Virus record (IMG/VR): IMGVR_UViG_3300027985_000152
Coordinates: 1 to 29,375 of that record
Reading direction: 5' to 3' (one strand)
Length of the DNA: 29,375 nt
DNA from: a virus
Shown: positions 21,711 through 27,952 of the stretch, in pieces
Numbering within the stretch: the first letter of the stretch is position 1
How the letters are laid out: the number at the start of each line of letters is the position of its first letter
Notes under the pieces: model-generated
The model's input: the letters and a program-made list of their open reading frames with translations, nothing else
What the model was told of the DNA's origin: nothing
Databases searched by the model: none
Translations under genes and position numbers: made by a program

Positions 21711-22171
21711 TCCCCAGCCGCCTTCGCCAACCTCGCGCGCCTACGCTCCGACACCTCATCGTCAGCAGCAGGCTTCGACGACAGAGACGGTGCCGGAGGT
21801 GCGATCGCCAACCGTAGACGGGCACGATCCTCCGGTGTCGCACCAAACTTCGCCACCCGCAACCGAAGCTCGGCCGCAACGCTCGCGTCCCCGTTCGCGA
21901 ACCGGCGATGAAGCAGCGCCGTCTCTGTCAGGAAGTCCCAATCCGTCGCCGTGAACGTCTGCGCTTGGGCAGACCGCCGCCAGTTTTCCCACCAGCGCCG
22001 CGTCAACGAAGGCCAGCGCAACGGCTCGTCGCGGATCGGGTCCCACAGGTCATCGGGAAGATCGGGGCCACGCAGAACGTCGTCCGCTCCAAGCTCGATG
22101 GTCGGTGACGGGTCTACGTTGCGGCGCACGCGCTCAGAGGCAGGCTTGGGAGCAGGGCCTCGACCAGCCAT
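21707..22171 (-). CDS. terS: Terminase small subunit
   Basis: 154 aa, ATG 22171, AAGGGGG site. Strong actinophage signature: MAGRGPAPKP at the start, RRWWENWRRSAQAQTFTATD in the middle, DWDFLTETALLHRRFANGD, and AELRLRVAKFGATPEDRARL RLA (101-123). The C-terminus is polar (DDEVSERRRARLAKAAGE). This subunit recognises the packaging site and loads the large subunit. The packaging site should be close, possibly in the 190-bp gap upstream. Confidence 0.9.
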   Translation of the reverse strand: MAGRGPAPKPASERVRRNVDPSPTIELGADDVLRGPDLPDDLWDPIRDEPLRWPSLTRRWWENWRRSAQAQTFTATDWDFLTETALLHRRFANGDASVAAELRLRVAKFGATPEDRARLRLAIAPPAPSLSSKPAADDEVSERRRARLAKAAGE

Positions 22172-22269
22172 TGCGCCCCCTTATTTCATCAATACGGGCC
22201 TAAAGTGATCGCCAGACCCGTACACACTGCGAGACTTCGAGGGCGGTCTTCGGCATCGACCCTGACCAG

Positions 22270-22306
22270 AAAAATCGCGCTGACTAGGCATTATGCAAGC
22301 AGCGCG
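22270..22306 (-). terminator. Hairpin with T-tract in the gap upstream of terS
   Basis: On the minus strand CGCGCTG (22306-22300) pairs with CAGCGCG (22282-22276) around a 17-nt loop that holds a small GCAT/ATGC dyad, followed by ATTTTTCTGG. The layout is that of a factor-independent terminator. It lies 57 bp after the HNH stop and about 100 bp before terS. It could end HNH transcription, be a site of antitermination, or be part of the packaging site. The rest of the 22172-22362 gap shows only the terS ribosome site and a weak TACGGG/CCCGTA stem. Confidence 0.5.
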
Positions 22307-22362
22307 CACCAACACATCGCCTTACATAGTGAATCTCACGCCTGAACCGTTTCAAACGCTAT

Positions 22363-22647
22363 TCACCAGTCGTACGTGGTCACCGGGTTGGTCTGGCTGA
22401 TCAGGTAACCCTTGCTGTCGTTGCAGTAGGTGTGCCCTGGACCTGAGTCCTCTCCCGTTCCGCCATGACGCACCGCACGCCCGTGGCTTAGGTGCCATGG
22501 TTGCCCATCCCAGTTCATCGCAGGATCCGCGTAGACGAGATGCCCGCAGCCCTCGACGCATGGCACGGGGCCGATGTTGGTCAGGTACCACGTCCAGTAG
22601 GCGCGTCCGTCCCTGTGTGTCTTGCTGTTGTAGGCGGGATCAGCCAT
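22363..22647 (-). CDS. HNH nuclease next to the terminase
   Basis: 94 aa, ATG 22647. GPVPCVEGCGHLVY (C30, C34) and the core WHLSHGRAVRHGG (H55) then GPGHTYCNDSKGY (H72, C75, N76) fit the beta-beta-alpha metal fold of HNH nucleases, in a compact 'H...H..CN' form. HNH proteins directly upstream of terminase are conserved in many cos-type HK97-like phages, where they assist DNA cutting and packaging. Its position just before terS supports that role here. It is smaller than HK97 gp74 (about 119 aa). Confidence 0.75.
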   Translation of the reverse strand: MADPAYNSKTHRDGRAYWTWYLTNIGPVPCVEGCGHLVYADPAMNWDGQPWHLSHGRAVRHGGTGEDSGPGHTYCNDSKGYLISQTNPVTTYDW

Positions 22648-22743
22648 CGCCCCACCCTCGCCGCCGGCTATCCGCCCTTGCCTCTAGGTATCAGCCATCC
22701 GTAGGCCGTGTGCATGTGTGGTGCGGTGCCGCGGCGGCGAGGG

Positions 22744-22771
22744 CAAGTATCGAGCACGCGGGGCAGGTCAA
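22744..22771 (-). promoter_or_regulatory. Weak candidate late promoter
   Basis: On the minus strand TTGACC (22771-22766) is followed after 15-16 nt by ATACTTG (22750-22744), about 95 bp before the HNH/terminase group's first ATG. The -35 is good and the -10 imperfect. Its spacer is largely one arm of a 12-bp inverted repeat, which would suit control by a bound regulator. Sequence-based only. Confidence 0.3.
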
Positions 22772-22820
22772 CGCCAAGGAGAGGTGGCGGACACCGGTTG
22801 CCAGCGGTTGCCCCGCGTGC
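22754..22820. repeat. 12-bp inverted repeat with internal direct repeats upstream of the late operon
   Basis: gcacgcggggca (22754-22765) and tgccccgcgtgc (22809-22820) are perfect inverted copies 43 bp apart. Next to and partly inside the right arm, cggttgcc occurs twice with a 10-bp period (22795-22802, 22805-22812), i.e. on the same helix face. The region 22648-22835 has no convincing gene, so this is probably regulatory: an operator, an RNA stem, or part of the packaging region. Confidence 0.5.
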
Positions 22821-22835
22821 AGGTCTGGGAATGAC

Positions 22836-22871
22836 GAAGGCCCCTGAACGGTCGCAACGTTCAGGGCCTTC
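22836..22871 (-). terminator. Hairpin ending the early-type operon
   Basis: gaaggcccctgaacg (22836-22850) pairs with cgttcagggccttc (22858-22871) over 14 bp with one bulged C and a 7-nt loop, 38 bp past the stop of the zinc-finger/HTH gene. Tails are TTCGTC on the minus strand and TCTCTGG on the plus strand, so it could act in either direction; on gene order, it most probably separates the early and late operons. Confidence 0.65.
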
Positions 22872-22908
22872 TCTGGTCAATCTAGGGAGAACGTATCACA
22901 CGGTGATG

Positions 22909-23769
22909 TCAAGCACTGACATCGGCGCGCCAGTCAAGTACATCCTGCACCGAGTAGACCACCTGCCTACCGACCTTGGCCCGCATCCATCCGTGCTTCT
23001 TCGCTGCGTTGTAGACGTACTGGACGCTGAGCCCATAGCGGCGGGCGAACTCCTGCGGCGTTGCCCATGCGACAGGCCCAGGCTCGTCGTTCAGTGCATC
23101 GGCGGCAGCGTCCTCCTGATCATCCAACTGCATCGAGCGCTCCGCTACGCCAGCCCAGTCCGCGGCACTCCACGCCTGACCACAGTTGCGGCAACGGATG
23201 AACGACTCAGCGAACCAGTCTCTTCGGATCGCAGCCACTAGTTCTCCGCCACAGCGCATCCCGCCCCGGTCGGTGATGCAGTGTGCGCCGGGGACGTGAA
23301 CCAGCTGTCCATCCGCCGTGTCGATCACCTTGAGCACCCGACCTGCGAGACGTGCGATCTCGTCGGCGTACTCGGCAGCCACCTCATGTTTGCGCAGCTT
23401 CGGCGTCCATGTCCTCAGGTGCTCCGCCATCGTCGAGATCCGGTCTTTCGGACAGGGCGCGCTGAACTCGTCCATGGTTAGCTTGACCCATGAGACGAGC
23501 GTCTGTCGGATCGTGTTCGCCAGCTCGGCCGCGACGGGATCGAAGGGCAACGGATTCTCGTGGTGCAGCCCGTGGCCCTCAGTGTGCGCCGTCTTGCGCT
23601 CCTGCTTGGTGAACGTGTCGAACAGGTCAGGCCACCAGTTGACGATGATCGAGAGCCCTTGCTGCACTCCCCAGGAGCAGTGCTCACACAGGTGGCCGTC
23701 CGTCGTTGCGCGCCGGCAGCGAGGGCAGGGAGTCTCCTGCGGTTCGGGCGTGGGTCGGCGTCTGCTCAC
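22909..23769 (-). CDS. Zinc-finger and helix-turn-helix DNA-binding protein
   Basis: 286 aa from GTG 23769, coupled to the upstream gene (GTGA) with GGAGGT five bases before it; the longer frame to 23979 is shadow. N-terminal zinc knuckles PCPRCRRATTDGHLCEHC (C15, C18, C28, C31), a helical centre, a second Cys set (AHCITDRGGMRCGG and IRCRNCGQAW), and a C-terminal HTH with wing (TPQEFARRYGLSVQYVYNAA then KVGRQVVYSVQDVLDW). This architecture is frequent in actinobacterial prophages and is of unknown function. As the last gene before the late operon, a late-gene regulator is a reasonable inference. Confidence 0.75.
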   Translation of the reverse strand: MSRRRPTPEPQETPCPRCRRATTDGHLCEHCSWGVQQGLSIIVNWWPDLFDTFTKQERKTAHTEGHGLHHENPLPFDPVAAELANTIRQTLVSWVKLTMDEFSAPCPKDRISTMAEHLRTWTPKLRKHEVAAEYADEIARLAGRVLKVIDTADGQLVHVPGAHCITDRGGMRCGGELVAAIRRDWFAESFIRCRNCGQAWSAADWAGVAERSMQLDDQEDAAADALNDEPGPVAWATPQEFARRYGLSVQYVYNAAKKHGWMRAKVGRQVVYSVQDVLDWRADVSA

Positions 23770-24032
23770 CAGACCTCCAAGGGTCGAGATCCACGACCGA
23801 GGTACCAGTACGCATCGGGCCGAGAATCGCGGGCACTGATCTGTCGCACCGAATCGCCAGCACCGATCTTCGTGCTCGGGTGGTTGCGGCGAGGACCGAT
23901 CAGCGGCGAATGGGTGTGCGTCTCGGCGTCTCGATAGGCCTCGGCGAGAGTCATCCTCCACGCCACCCATGACGGGCACTCAGGACAGGTCGCCTCCCAG
24001 AAGCCGCCTATCTTGCGGACGCGAGTCTTCAT
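23766..24032 (-). CDS. Small CxxC...HxH zinc-finger-like protein
   Basis: 88 aa from ATG 24032 (ATGA overlap); a longer frame from 24131 is shadow. MKTRVRKIGGFWEATCPECP with C16-x2-C19 and AEAYRDAETHTHS with H39/H41 make a single C2H2-like site in the order found in small actinophage proteins. The rest is polar (RQISARDSRPDAYWYLGRGS). Function unknown. It ends in a GTGA overlap with the next gene, so the two are co-translated. Confidence 0.65.
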   Translation of the reverse strand: MKTRVRKIGGFWEATCPECPSWVAWRMTLAEAYRDAETHTHSPLIGPRRNHPSTKIGAGDSVRQISARDSRPDAYWYLGRGSRPLEVW

Positions 24033-24193
24033 GCTCCCACCGCCCACTGAAGCGCGAGCATCAGTAGCGTCGCCAGCCCAGCCGAGACCGCCACGATTCC
24101 GACTCCAATCAGCCACGAGTTGAAGCGCCACGCGCTAACCAAGATGAGCCCAACGACTACGGCACCGAGCACCAGTGCCAGCTTCCAGGTCAT
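24029..24193 (-). CDS. 54-aa mini membrane protein
   Basis: ATG 24193 is in a TGATG overlap with the preceding gene. The product MTWKLALVLGAVVVGLILVS, AWRFNSWLIGVGIVAVSAGL, ATLLMLALQWAVGA is two transmembrane helices (about 4-21 and 27-51) separated by a polar RFNS turn, without further domains. Unknown function; it is not near the lysis genes. The frame to 24295 upstream is shadow of the zinc-ribbon gene. Confidence 0.65.
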   Translation of the reverse strand: MTWKLALVLGAVVVGLILVSAWRFNSWLIGVGIVAVSAGLATLLMLALQWAVGA

Positions 24194-24375
24194 CACTTCG
24201 GCCTCCGCTCGGGGATAATGCATGGCAGGATCGGCCCGCAGCAGTGAGCGCCCCTCTTGTTGATCCGCGAGTCGCACTTGCGGCAGACCACCCATCCGCA
24301 GGTCTTCCCGTCACAGTGCGGCTTGACGTTCCCGGCGAGCTCAGTTGAGCAGTGGGGACAGGTAGTGACGATCAT
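24193..24375 (-). CDS. 60-aa zinc-ribbon microprotein
   Basis: ATG 24375 overlaps the previous stop (ATGA). Nine cysteines in 60 residues: TTCPHC (C6, C9), C21, C26, CRKC (C31, C34), CC at 45-46 and C52, which could form two zinc sites. The tail is basic (PERRPK). Such microproteins may bind nucleic acid or a host protein; no known family is identified. Co-translated with the mini membrane protein and another Cys-rich microprotein. Confidence 0.65.
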   Translation of the reverse strand: MIVTTCPHCSTELAGNVKPHCDGKTCGWVVCRKCDSRINKRGAHCCGPILPCIIPERRPK

Positions 24376-24491
24376 CCCGCCACCCCCGCCCAGCACTCAT
24401 CGCAGTACCGCCGCCTCGTCCTCGCCAAGTAGCGCCGCGCGAGACGTCCACAGCGGCAGTAGATGGTCACATGCTCGGTGTGTGGGGTCAT
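24372..24491 (-). CDS. 39-aa zinc-ribbon microprotein
   Basis: ATG 24491 overlaps the DUF4406 gene stop (ATGA), and its own stop overlaps the next ATG. MTPHTEHVTIYCRCGRLARR and YLARTRRRYCDECWAGVAG give C12-x-C14 and C30-x2-C33 around a very basic helix: one zinc site of four cysteines. The basic helix suggests nucleic acid binding. Too small for a confident family. Confidence 0.55.
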   Translation of the reverse strand: MTPHTEHVTIYCRCGRLARRYLARTRRRYCDECWAGVAG

Positions 24492-24805
24492 CGGTAGGCC
24501 TTCACCATCTGCAACCATTCCCCAACTGGCCGCACGGGGACGCCGAGAATGCCTGCCGTCTGAACTTCCCAGCGCGCGCCACCCGACAGCCACCAGTCAG
24601 GAAGCGTGGCGACCCCATCACACCTCAAGAGTTGCGCCAATCCTGCGCGTAGGTAGTCGTGATAGTCGTCTGACTCGACCTTGTTGTCTGCAGGGTTCTC
24701 GACATCGAACCCCGCCGCGGCCAACACCTCGGCGGCGCGGTTGAACGCCGGGTAGTTGAACTCGGGCAGACCGCTCATGGGCCCAGCGACATAGAGCCTG
24801 CTCAT
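24488..24805 (-). CDS. DUF4406 / nucleoside deoxyribosyltransferase-like protein
   Basis: 105 aa from ATG 24805 (ATGA overlap). MSRLYVAGPMSGLPEFNYPA then FNRAAEVLAAAGFDVENPAD is the hallmark of DUF4406, a Rossmann-like fold akin to nucleoside 2-deoxyribosyltransferases. Later elements are DDYHDYLRAGLAQLLRCDGV, ATLPDWWLSGGARWEVQTA and ILGVPVRPV, matching the 'D.....L...D.v..lpgw..S.Ga..E...A..lg.pv' pattern, including the Glu that is catalytic in the related enzymes (in RWEVQTA). It probably binds or splits a nucleoside or nucleotide. Common in phages; physiological substrate unknown. Confidence 0.8.
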   Translation of the reverse strand: MSRLYVAGPMSGLPEFNYPAFNRAAEVLAAAGFDVENPADNKVESDDYHDYLRAGLAQLLRCDGVATLPDWWLSGGARWEVQTAGILGVPVRPVGEWLQMVKAYR

Positions 24806-25233
24806 CGGCAGCACCCGCTCTCATCGTCCGCCGCTGGCGGTTCGTAGCGCTGATCGGTGGGCCGCAGAATCGGCTCTGTGGCGTCCTCAGCCCTCGCGCG
24901 AGGCGTGGTCTCGTCTGGAAGTTGATCTCGCCACCGAACCGCCGCAAGTCGGAAGTGTCGCAGCCCCCGGTAGTAGTCCTCGATCGCGCTCCCGAGTTCG
25001 TCGGATACGTCATGGCGGCCGTCGAAGATGGCTTCCAACCTCATCCCTTCGAGCGCCCCGTTCATCATCGGTTCCAGTTCGTTGAGCTCATCGAGTGCGG
25101 ATTGCGGGGCCGCCTTAGTCCGTCTCGGCCACTCCTGTCGGTCGTAGCCCTGATGCGCTTCGGTGTGACCATCGCGGAGATGGCAGATGTTGTCCGGATT
25201 ACCCGGCTGCCACGCGTAGCACTTGGCGGTCAT
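24802..25233 (-). CDS. Hypothetical 143-aa protein with N-terminal Cys/His motif
   Basis: ATG 25233 overlaps the HNH stop (ATGA). MTAKCYAWQPGNPDNICHLR then DGHTEAHQGYD carries C5, C17, H18, H23, H27: a possible zinc site resembling short 'C...C.l..gH.g.H' motifs seen in actinobacterial and phage proteins. The middle is an acidic helix bundle (ALDELNELEPMMNGALEGMR, SAIEDYYRGLRHFRLAAVRW) and the tail ends GCCR. No enzymatic motif. Unknown function. Confidence 0.6.
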   Translation of the reverse strand: MTAKCYAWQPGNPDNICHLRDGHTEAHQGYDRQEWPRRTKAAPQSALDELNELEPMMNGALEGMRLEAIFDGRHDVSDELGSAIEDYYRGLRHFRLAAVRWRDQLPDETTPRARAEDATEPILRPTDQRYEPPAADDESGCCR

Positions 25234-25964
25234 GCTGCCCTCCTGAACGGGCTATCGATCAGGCCCAGCGCGATAGGGTCCTCAATGCCTGAGCGCTGAA
25301 AGGCGGCTAGGTCGTAGAGCGGATCCTCGGGCCACGACAGCCGTGCCTCGGTGAGTTCACGGTCTGCCTTGAAGCCCTCCATCGCACGCCTCAGGTGCGG
25401 CCCCAACTTCCGGAGCTCAGAGTCGGTCCAGTCCATCGCGTAGAGGATCTTGTGCTTCTTGCGCCGGAGCACCTTGTGGGCCAAATCGCGGCGCTTCGTG
25501 ATGTTGTGCTCAGGGAAGGTACCGATGGCCGAGTTGCAGAACCCGCAGCTTGGCACTACAGCGACGAACTGCCGTCTCGCGTCTCCCGTCATCGTTCGCG
25601 GCAGCAGGTGGTCCTTCGTTCCCGCTGGGTTTCCGCAGTAGACGCAGACGCCCGGCGGGTAGGCGATCTTGGTGGGTACCTGAGTGAACATGTGTGCCGG
25701 GTTGAGGCACCAGTTGCCGCATGTCGTCAGAATCCACGCCCAGGGCTGGAGGTCGGTGTCGGATGCGGTCTCGAAGACGACGCGAGCCTTCGTCTGATAG
25801 GTGCCGGCAGTCCAGTTGGATGCGACGAGCATGCAGTCTTGGGTAGGATTCATGGCTAGCCACTCCTTGGTGTAGTCAAGCGAGTCGGTCAGCGTCCGAG
25901 CGATGTTTCCAGCACCCTCGGACGCGCTCCAATTGTACCTGAATGGCTCGACGCGACTAGGCAT
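25230..25964 (-). CDS. HNH endonuclease with a long N-terminal region
   Basis: 244 aa, ATG 25964, overlapping the previous gene by 8 bp. The core is at 107-144: CVYCGNPAGTKDHLLPRT (C107, C110, D118-H119) then VVPSCGFCNSAIGTF (C140, C143, N144), typical of HNH nucleases with a zinc-binding Cys quartet. The first 100 residues (QDCMLVASNWTAGTYQTKAR, CGNWCLNPAHMF) may be a DNA-recognition region; the last 100 are helical. Likely DNA-nicking or cutting; it may be a mobile nuclease or a defence/packaging helper. It is coupled to downstream genes. Confidence 0.75.
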   Translation of the reverse strand: MPSRVEPFRYNWSASEGAGNIARTLTDSLDYTKEWLAMNPTQDCMLVASNWTAGTYQTKARVVFETASDTDLQPWAWILTTCGNWCLNPAHMFTQVPTKIAYPPGVCVYCGNPAGTKDHLLPRTMTGDARRQFVAVVPSCGFCNSAIGTFPEHNITKRRDLAHKVLRRKKHKILYAMDWTDSELRKLGPHLRRAMEGFKADRELTEARLSWPEDPLYDLAAFQRSGIEDPIALGLIDSPFRRAA

Positions 25965-26418
25965 TTCGATTCAGCGCCTGTCGAATGAGGTGCGCGACGG
26001 TCGCCCCATCGCGCTCCGGACCAGCAGGCCATTCACCTTCGAGACTGTCGGCCAACTCACGGACGCGGGCGATGGTGGCCTCTGCGGCACGGTTCTCAGC
26101 CAGCAGCTCGGCCTCGTGGTAACCGGCGTCGAACAGTTGCCCGTTGATCTTCCGCGCTACACCCTCAAGCCGCTCAACCTCAGCCTCTGCAGCCTTCACC
26201 CGCTCGACCAACTCGGCGGCGGTGTTGCGCAGGAGGGCGATCAGGTGAGCATCGGGGATCTCGCACCAGTCTGTGACCAGTTCGACATCCTCTCCCTCGT
26301 GGCACCACGCAGTGAAGATCGCAGCCCGGTCCGGAGCGAGGTTGTCTGGTGATGCTTCCCACGGTCCCGGTGTTGCCGCCTTCAGTGCGGCCTCGATCAC
26401 GGCCAGGTCAGTGGTCAT
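25957..26418 (-). CDS. Ead/Ea22-like protein
   Basis: 153 aa, ATG 26418 (ATGA overlap). LAVIEAALKAATPGPWEASP and IPDAHLIALLRNTAAELVER are the recurrent halves of Ea22-like phage proteins ('A..A..ATPGPW' ... 'd..lIal.rn....L'), followed by a coiled coil (ERVKAAEAEVERLEGVARKI, AENRAAEATIARVRELADSL). The role of the family is unclear; lambda ea22 is an early accessory gene. Gene call firm, function not. Confidence 0.7.
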   Translation of the reverse strand: MTTDLAVIEAALKAATPGPWEASPDNLAPDRAAIFTAWCHEGEDVELVTDWCEIPDAHLIALLRNTAAELVERVKAAEAEVERLEGVARKINGQLFDAGYHEAELLAENRAAEATIARVRELADSLEGEWPAGPERDGATVAHLIRQALNRNA

Positions 26419-26834
26419 CGCCCAGTCCCGTCATGAGTCAGCGGGCCAGACGACGGGGCACTGATGTCGACGGAGCGCACGCCGGATCTCTTCAGCGCCT
26501 CGGCGATGGTCACGGGCTGCGGCTTCATGGCCTCCAGCGCGTCGGCGATGCGGGCCAGGGATTGGTCCTGAGTCTCGGCTACCTCGCGGATAATGCGCAG
26601 CCTCTCGGACTCGGCTTCGAGTCGCGCGTCTTGGCGGGTGGCGAACTCGCGCTGGCGGATCCAGTCATCGATGGCGTCGATGCGGATCAGTAGGTCCGCA
26701 AGTTCGGTCTTGGAAGTCATTTTCACCCAATAGCCTTCACGGCGTTCGTCGGTCTCAGCCTTGGCAATCTCGGCTCGCTTCTCCTCAATGGCCTGCATGT
26801 AGAGGTCTCGGGCTTCGCTCAGGTACTCGCTCAT
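26415..26834 (-). CDS. Coiled-coil hypothetical protein
   Basis: 139 aa from ATG 26834, with AAGGAGAG upstream and an ATGA overlap with the 51-aa gene; the longer frame to 26945 is shadow. MSEYLSEARDLYMQAIEEKR and EIAKAETDERREGYWVKMTS then LLIRIDAIDDWIRQREFATR make an almost wholly helical, heptad-like protein with a polar tail. No known domain; perhaps a structural partner or an oligomeric regulator. Confidence 0.65.
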   Translation of the reverse strand: MSEYLSEARDLYMQAIEEKRAEIAKAETDERREGYWVKMTSKTELADLLIRIDAIDDWIRQREFATRQDARLEAESERLRIIREVAETQDQSLARIADALEAMKPQPVTIAEALKRSGVRSVDISAPSSGPLTHDGTGR

Positions 26835-26986
26835 CTGCTGCTCTCCTTCTCGTGGGTCTTCTTGTGGATCTCGGCCGCCGCTTCTGCGCTGGCCTTGGTG
26901 CGGGTGAGGCTGTGGTGCGGGCAGCGGTGGCATTGCGACCACCACATGCCGGTGACGGACTGGCCGGTGGAGTAGGGCTCAGGCAT
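26831..26986 (-). CDS. 51-aa CxxC/His-rich microprotein
   Basis: Read from the gap between neighbours: ATG 26986 overlaps the previous gene's end by 8 bp, and its TGA overlaps the next ATG (ATGA). MPEPYSTGQSVTGMWWSQCH, RCPHHSLTRTKASAEAAAEI, HKKTHEKESSR. C19-x2-C22 plus H41 and H45 form a C2H2 zinc-finger arrangement (C-x2-C-x18-H-x3-H). A compact, classic spacing for a DNA-, RNA- or protein-binding finger. Function unknown. Confidence 0.6.
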   Translation of the reverse strand: MPEPYSTGQSVTGMWWSQCHRCPHHSLTRTKASAEAAAEIHKKTHEKESSR

Positions 26987-27255
26987 TCCGGGGCGCCTCC
27001 CACCAGTTGCAGGCAGGCCAGGACTTGACCATGTCCGGGCCGTCGTTGTCTGCGTTCAGCGCTGCCAGTTCGCACTTCCATCCGCGGAAGTTGCCCATGG
27101 ATTTGCGCCACAAGAACCGGCACGATCCGCAGGTCTCGCCGTTGCCCTTCAGCGGTACTTCGGTGGCGGGATGGACGCCGCGCTCGAGCATCCGCTTGAG
27201 GTGGCGTCTCGGGCTCGGGATCTGGGTAGGCGCCATCGAACAGGTCCGCGCTCAC
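26979..27255 (-). CDS. Cysteine-rich protein, apparently split by a +1 frameshift
   Basis: The likely start is GTG 27255: it is coupled to the upstream gene (GTGA) and has GGGAGGG seven bases before it. That frame reads MSADLFDGAYPDPEP, then becomes Arg-rich nonsense. The frame one base on reads RRHLKRMLERGVHPATEVPL, KGNGETCGSCRFLWRKSMG, and ends WEAPRNA at 26979. Its own ATG at 27236 lacks a ribosome site. The zinc-type cysteines CGSC, C in WKCELAAL and C in WPACNWW are all in the second frame. Together the two give a familiar type of short actinophage protein. An indel or read error in the repeated cccgagcccgag is the simplest explanation. Otherwise the ATG 27236 form is used. Confidence 0.65.
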
Positions 27256-27404
27256 GACTCGGCCCTCCCGTAGACGAATGCGGCGAACAGCCAGAGCAGC
27301 CCGATTTGCACCTCAAGCGGATCAGGGAGCAGCACGCCCCGAAGGACGTGGATCAGTCCGGCGATGATCGCAGCCATGACGACAAGGAAGTCGAGTGCCT
27401 TCAC
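27252..27404 (-). CDS. 50-aa mini membrane protein
   Basis: GTG 27404 overlaps the previous stop (GTGA), and the TGA overlaps the next GTG (GTGA), so the frame fits exactly between two genes. MKALDFLVVMAAIIAGLIHV, LRGVLLPDPLEVQIGLLWLF, AAFVYGRAES: two TM helices (about 4-22 and 33-46) with a short Pro-containing loop. Function unknown. The junctions at both ends share a 14-bp sequence. Confidence 0.55.
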   Translation of the reverse strand: MKALDFLVVMAAIIAGLIHVLRGVLLPDPLEVQIGLLWLFAAFVYGRAES

Positions 27405-27778
27405 GACTCGGCCCCCGCAATCGAACGCGCGTGCTCAGCGGCTGCCTGCTGGCGAATCTCGCGGATGCGCTCGGGGGTCGCGGCGATGATGGGTTCGGGT
27501 GGCGATGGGTGTTCGTAGTAGGGCGGCAGGGGCGTGGCCGGCGCCTGGTTCGCCATCCGGTTGAGCGCCTGCCAGTGCTCACCGCTCAGTGCGATGCAGG
27601 CCGGGGTGCGCTGGTCGGTGCGGTGGAATGCGCAGTGAATGGAGGCTGCTGAGACCTCGGCCAGCGGCTTATCGCTGAGTTTGCGGAGGACGGACAGGAC
27701 GCCGTGCTCGTCCCATTCGTCTCGGATTTCGTGCAGCAGGAAGGCCAGTGCGCGCTCTGCCCGGGTGCGGTCGGTCAT
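27401..27778 (-). CDS. Hypothetical 125-aa helical protein
   Basis: ATG 27778 overlaps the preceding stop (ATGA). MTDRTRAERALAFLLHEIRD, EWDEHGVLSVLRKLSDKPLA are helical; a Pro-rich middle (ATPLPPYYEHPSPPEPIIAA) separates a final helix (ERIREIRQQAAAEHARSIAG). A single Cys-His pair (HCAFHRTDQRTPACIALS) might hold metal. No family recognised; composition and coupling support a true gene. Confidence 0.6.
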   Translation of the reverse strand: MTDRTRAERALAFLLHEIRDEWDEHGVLSVLRKLSDKPLAEVSAASIHCAFHRTDQRTPACIALSGEHWQALNRMANQAPATPLPPYYEHPSPPEPIIAATPERIREIRQQAAAEHARSIAGAES

Positions 27779-27951
27779 TGCGCATCCCCCCGCATGGCAT
27801 CCGTGACGATGGCTCGCGTTGCAGAAGTAGCGATGCCATGCGAAGTTGAGCTAGAAGAAATGCCCATGACTATGCCCCTGTCTATGCCATCGGTTCGCCA
27901 CGGTTTTGCTATGGCGTTTGCTATCGGTTCGCCATGGCACTTGCTATGCAC
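27775..27951 (-). CDS. Doubtful 58-aa ORF over a repeat region
   Basis: GTG 27951 has GAGGAGGA eight bases upstream, and the stop overlaps the next ATG (ATGA), both supportive. However, the first half (MHSKCHGEPIANAIAKPWRT) is encoded by imperfect 34-bp repeats and uses rare codons such as ATA, unlike neighbours. The second half (SSSSTSHGIATSATRAIVTD) is Ser/Thr-rich. It could be a displaced tail of the upstream replication-like gene rather than an independent protein. Confidence 0.4.
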   Translation of the reverse strand: MHSKCHGEPIANAIAKPWRTDGIDRGIVMGISSSSTSHGIATSATRAIVTDAMRGDAQ

Positions 27952-27952
27952 T
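27885..27952. repeat. Imperfect 34-bp tandem repeat (two units)
   Basis: tgccatcggttcgcca (27885-27900) recurs as tgctatcggttcgcca (27919-27934), 15 of 16 identical, and ttgctatg recurs in both units (27906-27913, 27941-27948). Unit length is 34-35 bp. Shorter catagc-type pieces continue to about 27870. Local GC is lower than in neighbours. Position: at the 3' end of a probable replication/DNA-binding gene. Confidence 0.55.

Noticed and set aside
20667-21911. 414-codon plus-strand frame over the large terminase
   Set aside because: Arg/Gln/His-rich shadow; no motifs.
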